DNA of 64,000 nucleotides, from assembly GCF_029227915.1 (NCBI RefSeq), contig NC_079889.1:432001-496000 (forward strand). The letters are read 5' to 3'. The stretch comes from Hydractinia symbiolongicarpus (Eukaryota; Cnidaria; Hydrozoa; Anthoathecata; Hydractiniidae). A model generated the notes under the pieces. It was given only the letters and a program-made list of their open reading frames with translations, was not told the DNA's origin and searched no databases. The translations under genes and the position numbers were made by a program. The first letter of the stretch is position 1; the number at the start of each line of letters is the position of its first letter. This document shows, piece after piece, positions 1 through 11,700 of this stretch.

Positions 1-1655
1 AGAATTCGCTGTTTTTTGTAAGTAAACTATTATCTACATCTTATGTACAAATGGATATTTTCCCTGTTTGTGTATAAATGAAAGGATATAATACAATAGA
101 GTTTTCTGGTTTGGAGCTTTTAAAAAAAGAAAAGTGAGCAGAATTTTGTGTAAGCTACTTTTATACCAAATAGAATCATGTGAAACATCTAAGCAAATTA
201 TTAGATGAATGTTTTTATTTTTTTTATATATGCTAGATACTTTTTTCATTTATAGTAGGCTTTGGGTATTATAACGTACTGATGGGTAAAACTACTCCAT
301 AATGAAGACAATAGAAGAGAATTGTGAAGCCACATATTAATGTATTCATACTTCCACTAACGTAGGAAGTCCAAATAATCGCAAAAGAATAACTTTAAAA
401 ACTGAAAAATTTCCAACATGTTTTTTGTCTGACTGCTTAATTAGTACGTTGACATCTGCCATAGAAATTGCTGGGTGATGATGAAATGCACTAACCATTG
501 CCATGTTGTTCGGCAGCCAAAGAAATTTACTTATTATATGTTGTATAAAGAAGAAGAATTAATATCCACACACTACTTACTACTTACTTAAAATAAGCAC
601 AGTTAGACATAGAACCGTGTGTAGAAGAAGAAAAATGGTGTATGATACCAAACAGTTTCTTTGTCGTTTTCTTTTTTTTTCTAAAAAAATAACAAACAGC
701 AAGTTATAGCACATTTTTTTCATCAAGAAAGATTTCTTAGAAAATTTCTTTAAGCACTATTATAAGCATGCTTTATAATTTAAATGTGCAGACCAGATAA
801 AAATACATTGAGGTGTTGTGTTTAAGGTATTCCTTTATCTTTTTTTATTATTTGATAAACAGTTTGATTGGTGGACACTCTCTTGATTTTAAGGACTTTG
901 ACTGCTATTTTGTTATTTATCTTGGCTAATACTGCCAGTGGGTGCAAAATTGTGGACCAGTTTTTCCATTTTGTTGCATAAAGGAATTCTCTGTTCATAT
1001 GCAGAGAAGTGTTCAGTGCAAAAGAGTAGTGTCCAAATACAGAAGAGATTTGTTTGAATCATAGAATAGAAGTGTATTTTAATTAGAACAGAAATAGGGT
1101 CTATCCTACATTTAAATTTCATCACTATTAAATTATTACACTAGACTAGAGACTAGGTGACTAGAGTAGAACAACTTTTACTTCGATGTGTTTGTTAACA
1201 TTATTAATAATAATTAGGCTTAATTAAATATATTTTTAGATAATTTCTTTTTGTCTTAGATACTTTTTTATGTTGGTAGCAGAAACATCCTGTCATTAGT
1301 GGTCAGTTTTTGTATGTTGCCGCATTTGTTGATAAATATAGTTTTAATGACGCTGTGGTTGCAATAAATTGGGACTTTAATGACAGCTGCTGTACAATGG
1401 AGGGAATGCTGTCAAAACTTTCAAGAGTACAATTTATAAGTTACGAAATAAAGAGAAACTTTAAAAGTGGACAGAGCTAAAATCCCCAATTTTGCAGCAA
1501 CTGTTTATTTCTTATACTTAACCTGATCTAAAGCAAGAATAAATATGAACTATCGGGGACAGTAGTGGCCGCAATCTCTAATTAATGCCTGTTATAAACA
1601 TGTGGTTTTTAACATCATCCTCAACATAGCAAACATAACCACAACATAATCTTAC

Positions 1656-2565
1656 CTTGTCTGGTGTAATTTGAAAGCTAAAAAAAAGAATTGCAATGTG
1701 ACTGAGAAATAAAATTATGTTAACTCAAGCATTTTAATCTAGTTAAAATGTAACAATTTACAATACGTCAAATGAAGTGTGCTAAGGTTAAGCTATACAA
1801 GTTATTTAACCTGGAAGGAAAGGGGCAGAACAGATGTTGCCACATGTAAATTTATAGGTAAAATCTAAATGCTAGTTCGATGTTGTAACCCCGTTTTAGT
1901 TTCTCAGGTCAATTCTTAGTTTTTTTTATTTGATAACACAAAATAAACAATGCTATGTATTGTTTTGGACTTACCATTTTTCCCACATTTCTTTCTGTGA
2001 GAATAAGTTCAATGTTGCTAGTATTCGACTGTCTATGCAAATCAATACTGAAAGGAATAATCGTTTCTCCAATGTTAATGTTGTTTTTTTGCACAGCAGG
2101 TATCTTTCTGAAACTGTTGTGTGTTCTGTTTACATTTGAAATAATGGTAATTCTTGAATCCTCCTCAAATTTCTTTCCACTGGGTATTTGACTTTCCCTA
2201 GGTTTGTGACTTTCGCTGCATGTGTGGCTTCTACTGTATGTGTGGTTTTTACGGCATGTGTAAGTTTCACTGCATGTGTGGCTTTCACTGCATGTGTGAT
2301 TTTCATTGTTTATGTGGCTGTCACTGCAAGTGTGATTTTCAATGCAAATGTGACTTTTATTGTTTATGTGGCTTTTACTGCATGTGTGGCTTTCATCAGG
2401 TGTGTTGCATTCATTGCGAACATGACTACCACTGGGTGTATGGCTGTCATCATGTGTGTGGCTTTCACTAAATGTATGGTTTCCACTAGGTGTACTGCTT
2501 TCATTAGCCATGTTTAAAGCAGCAATGTCTTTTGAATTACTTTTCTCTTGTAACATGTTGCTCAT
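1656..2565 (-). CDS. Hexapeptide-repeat protein of unknown function (partial, runs off left edge)
   Basis: I do not recognise this gene. The main exon (2574-1975) starts after a strong acceptor (TTTCTTTGCAG) with nine bases of leader, then ATG at 2565; an in-frame TAA directly precedes the ATG, which fixes the start. It encodes 197 residues and ends at a GTAAGT donor. Residues 29-130 are 17 tandem six-residue units of the type [S/N]-H-[T/I]-x-x-x, rich in His, Ser, Thr and Cys, many reading NHT (potential N-glycosylation sites). No signal peptide or membrane segment is visible. A 22-base microexon (1677-1656) with good splice sites follows in phase; a further possible exon lies near 929-990. 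A likely 5'UTR exon ends at a GTAAGT donor at 3013. The repeat may simply be an expanded minisatellite inside a real exon. The splice context supports a gene; function is unknown. Confidence 0.5.
2176..2481. repeat. 18-bp coding minisatellite, about 17 copies
   Basis: A tandem 18-base unit, variants of GCTTTCACTGCATGTGTG on the plus strand. Because the unit is a multiple of three, several frames stay open on both strands; the minus-strand frame flanked by splice sites is the probable coding one. The plus-strand Cys-rich frames are shadows. Confidence 0.85.
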
Positions 2566-3012
2566 TTACAATTACTGCAAAGAAACATAGTCATTATTGA
2601 CTTAGAAAGGAAATTAAGGGCAAAATTAGATGATGTTATTTTTGTCTTAGTTAATTTATATAAGTATAGTGTCAGTTCAAAGCTATGCCTTTTCCTTTTT
2701 TAATTAAAACAACAAAAATAACTGTCTCTTCTGTATAATTAAGTCTGACTTTTTGTTAATCTCTAGAAAAATGCAATTACCGACATGCAAGCAAACACAT
2801 ATAACAGTCAGTCACAGTTCAGCATTATCATATTTGCATACTACAAACTTAGTCTTACAGACCACATGTAATCATCCCTGCATGTGGTAAATACAGTTTT
2901 ATATCAACTACATGTTATGCACAAACAATATCCTAATTTGTCCTAATGCAAAAATTATTTAAAAAAATAACCTTTTTCGTGAATATTTTGGAAATACAAT
3001 TCGCAAGACTTA

Positions 3013-3130
3013 CGTTTAACAAATATTTGCCATCATTGAAGAATCGCGCAAACATTCCAATTGAGCGATAGTTTGTTGTTTCTTTTGTTTATGTGTTTGC
3101 TTATTTACGTAATTTATTTATTTAGAACTT
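3013..3130 (-). promoter_or_regulatory. Probable 5'UTR exon and promoter of the hexapeptide-repeat gene
   Basis: A GTAAGT donor on the minus strand begins at 3012, and the exon side (3013 upward) holds only a short upstream ORF that terminates before the donor. A TATA-like AT stretch lies roughly 100-140 bases further upstream (near 3140-3160). The acceptor of the next exon is at 2575-2576. The start of transcription is inferred only. Confidence 0.3.
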
Positions 3131-3199
3131 TCTTTGATTTTTTGTATAAATATAGGGTTGTATAGTGAATACGAAAAACATATGTAAATATTAAAGCGA

Positions 3200-6020
3200 A
3201 AAAGGACTTCATTCTTTCCCATATACGTTGCACTGCAGCAACCCTGTTTTAATCCGATAATTGCGGTATGAGCTACATATTTTCAAGTAAAAGAAGCTTT
3301 ATACATTGTTCAATATATGAAAAGCTAATTTCTAAAAATGTTACGATACTGTATCTTAATAACGAACTTGACCGTCTTTTTCAACACTACTTAATTTTTT
3401 CTTAAGAAGCCACTGTCACTTCAGCAAATTCCTGCTCCTAACATGACTTCCCCTTTCTAATTTATCAGATTTCTAAAATATCAGATTTAAGAGACGGTAA
3501 TTGCTACTCTATGTTATCGCACATTTTTTTATTTACTTTTTGGGAGTATTTCTAGCTCAATTTAAACTTTATTCGTATTCGTATTACCAAATATGTTAAC
3601 TATGTAGAAGTAAGGATAACTTGATTTATAGTTTTGTTTGTAGGATACAAACCACTTTAAATATTTTTAGTGCTCTGAGAGAGAGAAAACATGTAACAAT
3701 TTGACCCAGCTAAAATAAAAATGTGACCAAAATCTTTTTACCACCGAACTTTATGTTTATCTTCACAAAGTCCTGTAGAACGTTAAATTTTAAATTTTAT
3801 GACACAGTTATGTATATAATATATAACTGTCTGGTTAATTATGTTTATGTAACACATTTTTAATTATAACTCTGATAAGATGCAATCTTCTTAGATATGA
3901 GTAATCACATCTATTTACCAATAGTCAAGTGTATGCTCATCTTTTTTTTCCAATATTTTTCCATGCTGATACTTAAGTTATATTCTGCAAAACAAATCAG
4001 CAAATTCAAGCAGTTTGTTTGACTCGAGATGTTTTAAAACTTACAATTTTTCTGCCATATGTACACTGTTAAATGTAATTCATTTTTTGTTTTGTTTTTT
4101 TATATATAATACACTTCAGCACTGTACTGAAACACTTTTTAGTTAAAAAAAGAAAACGTAAGCAAAATTAAATCAGTATCACTACAAATAAACGAATAAC
4201 TTTTCTGCCTGTATGAATATTTTCTTTTATAATAACCAGAGTTTAATAGTATTCTTTTAAAAAATATTCTAAACAATAACTTATAACGTACTATAAGAAA
4301 AAAAATTAAAAACACAAGTTCTTGTTCAATGTAAATCTTACAATAACAATCAAACATTTTATATAACTGCTTCACTTTACTTCTCTTCTTTTCTCTGTGG
4401 CGTGTAAGAATTGCTGACAAAATGAAATGACATGGATGACATTTTTTGCTTATTGTCTTAAGTAATTGTATCATTTAAGTGTGGTTAAGATAGGATCTAA
4501 TCAAGCAGATTTTTTTTATTTCCTTGGTTAAATTAAAGATTGTGATGTAATGTCATTAGTAAACATTGCATAAAAAAGATGGTATAAGATGTTTTTAAAA
4601 TTTCACTTTTTATATGGCAGTGCATCTTTCTTGGATATGTTGTACACTTAAAGATGCACCTGCTTTCCATGGTGTGTTGATTTTTAGAGGAAAATGTGGA
4701 TATAATTCTATAAAACAACTTTTTTATGAGCAGGCTATAAGTTTTAGCAAGATATGAAAATCTCATTTGCTGGAAAATATGAAGAAAATAAATGTTAAAA
4801 AAAATTAAAGTAACAAGATTCATTAAAAGACAATTGCAAAAGAAACAGGATCACACAAGATTGAAGAAAGATAAATAAAGATAGTCTAGCTTAAAATAAG
4901 AGACAGTAAATATACTCAAAAGATTATTTCACAAAAAATAACAGGTTTATTTTCCAGCTTGCTTCACAGATGTGGGATAAATTACATAGTTTTTTTTGTG
5001 CATAAAGATAGCTTCATATAACTTGAATTAAAAAAATTACTTATCATAGGAATAAAACTATTTAGACAAACTGAAAGAACTGCAAATATTGCAGAAAAAG
5101 TTCTGTTAGTGGCAAAATTTGTGAAGTAAATTTTCACAATTGGCAAGTTTAAAGATCTATATTATAGAAGAAAGTTGAAGAAACAGGTGAAAATAATTTG
5201 CTCTTAAAGCTTGTCTTTTTATTATAACAGACTTGTTTTACTATAACAGACTAGTTTTAGCTTGTGATTTGAGAAAAACATGTGCGAAAAAAACAAATTG
5301 AATACAGAATTTGAGTTTGCGTCATGCCATCTTAAGGTAATCTTTTAAGCATAACAAAAACCTGGCACCCCTTTGCTACATAACATAAAATCTGAGCATA
5401 CCTTGTATGATGTGGCTTGCGTTTTTGTCTGCAGCTGTACTTGAAAGAAATCATTTGACTTTTTAACTGTTGCATCAAAACATAATTATGTTATTTGAAC
5501 AATGCAGTGATTGTTCTCTTGTAATATATTTTTGAAAATAATCCAATGTTGGAGATATTTTAAGAATGCTTTTTAATGACATTATGTAATTAACAGATAA
5601 TTGAATGATATATTATTATTGTGTGTATATGTGTTATATATTTTTAATAAAAATTTGATTTTTTGATGATGCAATGACTGTATTCTTATGTTCTAAATAA
5701 ATGGAAGGTCTTAATAAGTAATTGGGTCCAAAAATTTTGTAAAATTTTGAATTCAAAATACTGTTCTTCTAAATATTAAATATGGGTATATGAAGAGAGT
5801 GGGGTTGGAAGGTTTCTAAAAAAAAAATAGGCTTGGGCCGTGCTTATTTATAATTTAGTGCTATTTTGAGAATCTTTATTATTAGTATGGTAATAGAGAT
5901 TTAATGAAATGTATGATTTGCATACTGGTTTACTAAACTCAGGAAAGTCAGGAGCTTAAAAAAAAACTAGCCAAAAGTTTGGGTAAATGGTCAATAATTG
6001 ACCTTTTATAAATGGTTAGG
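3200..6020. other. AT-rich stretch without a convincing gene
   Basis: Very AT-rich sequence with short chance ORFs. I found no plus-strand exons that would supply the missing 5' part of the EFCAB5-like gene. One minus-strand stretch, 5466-5402, has acceptor-like and GTATGC donor edges and 21 open codons, but nothing links it to a neighbour. Confidence 0.5.
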
Positions 6021-6059
6021 AGTTTCACGGAACTTCCTCTGCCGTGTGGCCTTTTTTAT

Positions 6060-6290
6060 CAAAACTAGTTGATGACCCATGGATAAATCCACAGGTTCTT
6101 CCGTCATTTATGTATTGCATTTTTCTTGTGCACAAACGGACAGACAGATTACGGCTGTTATTAAAGATATTAGTTGTTAACCCCTGGAAAAATCCATGGG
6201 GTTGGTATTTTGTGTGACTGTAGCACGATTTGTTTCTTGCGAACAGACAGGCAGAATACAACTATTATTAAAGAGATAGAAAATTGCTTG
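6060..6290 (-). repeat. ACTAGT/CCACGGG-family repeat, about two degenerate units
   Basis: Two tandem degenerate units of about 115-120 bases, each with a disturbed 'GTGGATTTTTCCAC'-type hairpin and a following tract with GACAGACAG and TTATTAAAGA. The same unit recurs at about ten places in the window; the minus-strand ORF here encodes the same chance peptide (xGFxxGLT) as the array at 45.4 kb, so it is repeat-derived. Confidence 0.6.
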
Positions 6291-6406
6291 CAATAGCTTT
6301 TATGACTTTTTAAGTGACTTAAAGGTGGGTGTGTCAGTTTGCTGTGTATGGCAGTAGCAAAATGAAAAAATAAAATTCAGTGATTAGGTAATAATAATTT
6401 CTTTAG

Positions 6407-8679
6407 TATGTTGGGAAGCACATTTCAACGCTGAGTGATGACGGCTTCTGTAAATTTATGCAGCACATGTCTCGTCTAGCTGACGAGTACAGACAAAATA
6501 TTGAGCAAGACGCTTTAAGGTATGTGGTTAAACAGCATTCTGTCTTAGTTAAAAATGTTTCACACTTTGTTGGCACAGTATGTTTAGAACAAGTCTTTTA
6601 TATCAACTATAAAATTTATATTGGTTATAAATAAGTGGGATTATTTAAAATTGTATTTGTAAACGCCACCTATCTTTTAATGTATATCCTTTAAATTAGT
6701 GGCATTTAGAAATTGCTCAACTTCCGTCATTTTCAGCAATCACCTCCCTCTTTGGTTTGCTTAACCTTACTTTTAAAGCCACCCTCATTTTAGTTTATCT
6801 ATTTTACGTCCCCCTTTTGCTCTACAAAAACAAATACGTAATCTACTTATTTGCATTCCTCAGAAAAAAACATAAGGTCATTACTTCTCTGTTAGAAAGT
6901 GAATATACCGAAGACCACCCTATCTGCTTGTTGGTTTTTGTTTGTTATTGTGTGACCCCACCCTAGCCATCAAGCTGAATTTCATTTTTAAATTCCCTCT
7001 TGTCAAGGAAGCTGAATTCATGATAACAATGATCATTTTCATTTCCATTTACAAATTATAAAGGATACTCGAAACAAACACATTTTTTTCTTGAAACAAA
7101 AAATGAGCTCAGCACATTAACCAAGATTGCTAATCAGTCAAAAGTTTGAAAAAAGGTTTTCAAATTTTTGTGTAAGATTTAACGAAATTGGGATAGGTTT
7201 TTTTCATAGCATATCTATAATATAATACTCGCCATTAGTCTGTCTCTAAGCCAAATAATAATTGCAAGAAGTGAATAGTAAGGATTTTTCATAGGAGAAT
7301 TAGTTATCTATATTACATTATGTGCAAGCAAAAATGTCCCGTTCTCATAACTTCTTCATTGTTTTTGACAATACATATATTGTAATTCAGTCTTTGTATA
7401 AAGCTTATGGTATATATAAATAAATAAGATGAACTTTAGACAAAGGCTAAATATAAAAACATAGTTATAAAGAATTATTACAAGTATATAGATTAAAAAA
7501 TAATTACTATAGGTATAAGCAATCTTGTGTTGAGCAAAGAAAAGTAAAATAAAAAACATTGAAGTAAAACAAATGAAAGTTGTTTTGCTTATTTCAACCT
7601 GTATACAAGTCTTCAATCTTAATCACCACTTTGGTTGTGTGTTATCTATAACAGAAAGTTTTCACTAAGGACGTCAATTTTAAAAGCACTCATGTGATTT
7701 TGCAGCTAGATATTAGGTATAACTAATTGTATTCAGAAAACTATTAGTGGTTTTGATTATATTTAGTGGTTAATTATTTTGGGTTATTTTTAGGAACATT
7801 TTTGGTCGTCTATTCGTTTTTTGTGATCATGGAAAGGTATGTTGTGTCCTTTTTCAAATTTTATTGCAAACTTAGGACAGTGTACTGTAAACAGAAACCA
7901 CATTTTGTAGTAATAGTTGTGAATAATCTACTCTTTTAATATGCATTATTTTAATAACTGGTATGCCTTTTGTTGTTTCTGTTATTGTTTTGAGCAATTC
8001 TTTCTGTTTTGGTCTAATTCCGGTAAGAATATGACAATACTAAAAAATTATGTCACAAATATCACTACATTTTGGCACTCTATTTGATTCAGAGCCATAC
8101 GTACAATGCAATTTAATTTATGTAACTTCAATTTGTAATAAAAAAAACTAAATTTTTCTCTTCGTCAAAATTAATCAATAAAATAACTGTAATTTTTGAT
8201 TCAAACATTTTTTTAGTTTGTCATGTTGTTGCACCTTGACAACATAATTGATATATAGGTAGCTATGAATAAGCTAATCATTTTGTTTTGGTGATATTTA
8301 ATAGAGCTAAGATTTCTTTTGCCAATCAAGTTTCCTGCCATTAGTATTTAATAATCAATATTTTTGTTTTATTAATTAAAAGCCTTTCCTATGTGAAATA
8401 GTGCTGAGTTTGTTTTGTTTTTAGGCGAGTGAGCTTTTTTATAGGTCACGGCATAAGCTGGAAATCTACAATGCTTTCTTGTTAGATTGTGAAAGTTCAT
8501 AACGTCTAAATAATTACATGTGATTGCAGGCATGTTTTAAGGGTCGAAATGTTTTATTTCCATCTGTGTGATGAGTAGCTGAAATAAGAATTTATTTTTC
8601 TGAATGATTTTTTTTAATTTGAAACATCCAATTTCTTGACACATGATCGAGAGCTAACAACATGCAGTAAATATTTTTA

Positions 8680-8734
<55 letters not shown>

Positions 8735-11700
8735 GACAACTCTTTCCCTTTTTTGATAGAGTGATTAAGTCAACGCACCAGAATGTATTACGTGATTTTC
8801 ATTTACATGTACCAGATAAACTTTGCTATTTGTGTCATTGCTTTGTGTAATGGTAATAATCTGGATTACATCAATGCATGAGCATGCGCAAAATTTTGTA
8901 AAGAACTTCTAAAGTGAAAACATCTCACTTGCTGCCCACACTTCTATACACTTTTAAATAAATTAATGAATTCAAAGTATTTGAAAAATATTGCACCAAT
9001 TTGCTTTTAAGGTTATTTTTACCCAAATAATTGTGATATTCCCTGAATTTGTGGTTTTTAGTTTAGTTTGTTAAACCGGCTCATGTAATCATTCCATAAA
9101 GAACTGTTGCCATCATTTTGTTTTAGGAACTATTTCGTTTTGAATGGTCAAATTTTTAGTTCGGTGTTATGAATCTAATTTTATAAGCACTTTATTTTTA
9201 CCCTTTTAATGTGGTGATTTTTACTGTTGATAATGTAAATAGTACAAGGAGAGAATTTAGATGTGGCAGTGTGTGTGACATGCAATTAAGAATCAACCTT
9301 TAAGTTAATGTTGCTGATGGTCTTTTGGTTATAGAAAGATATTTTGCGGTCGTCTTATTAAGTTTATTTTTGCACTGTAAATTTTCTCATTTAGACTGGA
9401 TACTTGGATAGATTGAGAGTTTTGGAGCTGCTAGAAATGTTCTATGATAACATTCAGGGCGACTCTAAAGAATACTTAAGTAACCCACGAAAATGTATGT
9501 ATATAACTTTTATACAGTAATAAAGGGGTTCATTAAAAATGATATTTTTTGTATGTTATAAAGAATAAAGTCTTTTGTAAATAAATAATGTATATATTAT
9601 ATATATAAATGTTATCTATTAGACACCTAACTGTTAAAATTTCAGGTCCCATACCTTCCAGAACCCTAACTGCTACTTAAAACTACCTCTTACAATTCTG
9701 TGAAATCCTCATAATTTGTTGTGTAATATATAATACTAGTCGTGGATTTTTCCACGACTAGTATTATATAATCCACGGGTTCGCCTAAGTTTCAGCTAAG
9801 CTACCATTTTGCGTGACAGACAGACGGACTGACAGACATATACGGGCATTATAATATAGATATATACTTCCATTAGGATCATCTTGAAACTTACAACATA
9901 ACAATATTGCACTAAGAGGAATTATTCTAAAAAAAATTTTGGACGTGATTAACCAGATTTTCCAATTTTTTCAGAATATTTCACTCAATTTGTAGGCAAT
10001 TTGCCATATGAAATTGTATAAATCAGAAGATACATCGAAGGGAACCCGAGGTATAAAATGATGTGGGCTTATATTATAGAGCTTAAAAAGTTGGTTAACA
10101 TGTCTAAACATATGGGGCTTATACAAGCTTACTCACAAAATTTAATTGCAAACCGACATGCCGATCCCAAGTTATGGAGTTGTCAGCAAAAAATTAAGAG
10201 GCCTGGAACAAGCAAACGAGTGTCATTTTGTCAAAAAATTTATGTTAATCAATTCACCTATATAATATCTATGTATCGATAAACTTAAAATGCATACCCC
10301 TTAACAAGTCTAAAATTAATGATGACAGAAAATGTCAAAATTTGCTATTACTGAAATATGACATCATAATTTATGCAACATAATTAAATCTAAAATTCTT
10401 TAAATGTGAATATCTTGAGAACAAAAAGAGCTTTTTAAAAAGACTTGTTAACCAACATTTTATGCTCCATAATATAAGTCCAACATCATTTTATACCTTG
10501 GGATCCCTTTAAATAACTATTAGACTATCAAAAACTTTTAAGCGAATTTTAAAATTTGTCATAAAAGTTTTTTTGTACTCTATAAAGAAGAGTTGCAAGT
10601 TTATCTTGAGTATATAGTACACATGTCAATATCTGATCTGGTGAAGAATTATAGAGAAAGTTTGGTTCCAGTGCCCCTTCTGTTTTTTCCTACATGAGCT
10701 AAAATTCTTAAATATTAAGTTTGGTCCATAACCATTCAAGTAGACATCAACAGAAATGTTTGTATTTTTCGTGATAACTTAAATTAATTAACTAATTCTT
10801 CTAATGTTGACGTATGATAAAATGCATGCTATCTTGGTAGTAATTACATGGCTAGATATTTAAAATCAAGAGAGAAAAATGTATACAGTATGAAAAAAGG
10901 TTATGCATCCACGCTGTATAGTAATATACCTTGAACTTAAGAAGTGAGAGTATCCTGGTATTATTTCAATACTGTTTTTGTGCAGGGCCTGTTGTGGAAT
11001 TAGAAGAAGAGGAAGATGAGATCGAGAAATACATTGTCGATCATAACTTAAAGGACTTGCCAAGCCAAGATGATAGAAAAGAAAACATTGCACGTGAGTT
11101 TATTAGATTTGCCATCAATGATGCAATGTCGTTTTTGTGAAAGTTATAACGAGTTAAAACAATGTTACTGACAGTCGTCTAAATTTATGATCAATAGTCA
11201 ATAATTTATGATCAATACCATGATTCTGGCAATCCCCCCCCCTAAGTAAACAATACATCAAATGTGTTATTCTTTCCCTAAGTCTCTGACGTTCGATTTG
11301 TGGAAGTTGTTTTTATTTTATTACGATAACATCATTTGTGCTGTTGACCTATATAATGAAAATTATTTTTTCCAAATGTACCTGTTTTGGTGTTATTTTT
11401 TAGATGGAGAATCATTTGATGGTGTTAAATCTGGTGATGACAATTCCACAGCGACTCGTGTAGGTGGTGTGGATGTTAAAGTCAAAAGTAAAAATGACAA
11501 TCCAATGAATGATGTCATGAAGATATCAGTTGTCACATCACCTGAATCATCATGTGCAGAGCTTAATAAGATGGCGGAAAGTGATATAGAATCTTACTTT
11601 TCTGATCAATCCTACGCGAATACAGAACAGAAGCAGATGAAATATATTGACGAAAACGGTTTGAGATTTGTTGCTTTAAATTTTGTTTTGAATTTTTCGA

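Noticed and set aside
929-990. Possible third exon of the hexapeptide-repeat gene
   Set aside because: It can be joined in phase, but its GTATTA donor is weak and there is no independent support; mentioned only as a possibility.
2188-2517. Plus-strand Cys-rich and hydrophobic repeat ORFs
   Set aside because: They are other frames of the 18-bp minisatellite; splice sites support the minus-strand frame instead.
5402-5466. Possible minus-strand exon with 21 open codons
   Set aside because: Edges look like splice sites, but its frame cannot lead into the next minus-strand exon, which has a stop before its ATG; not enough support.
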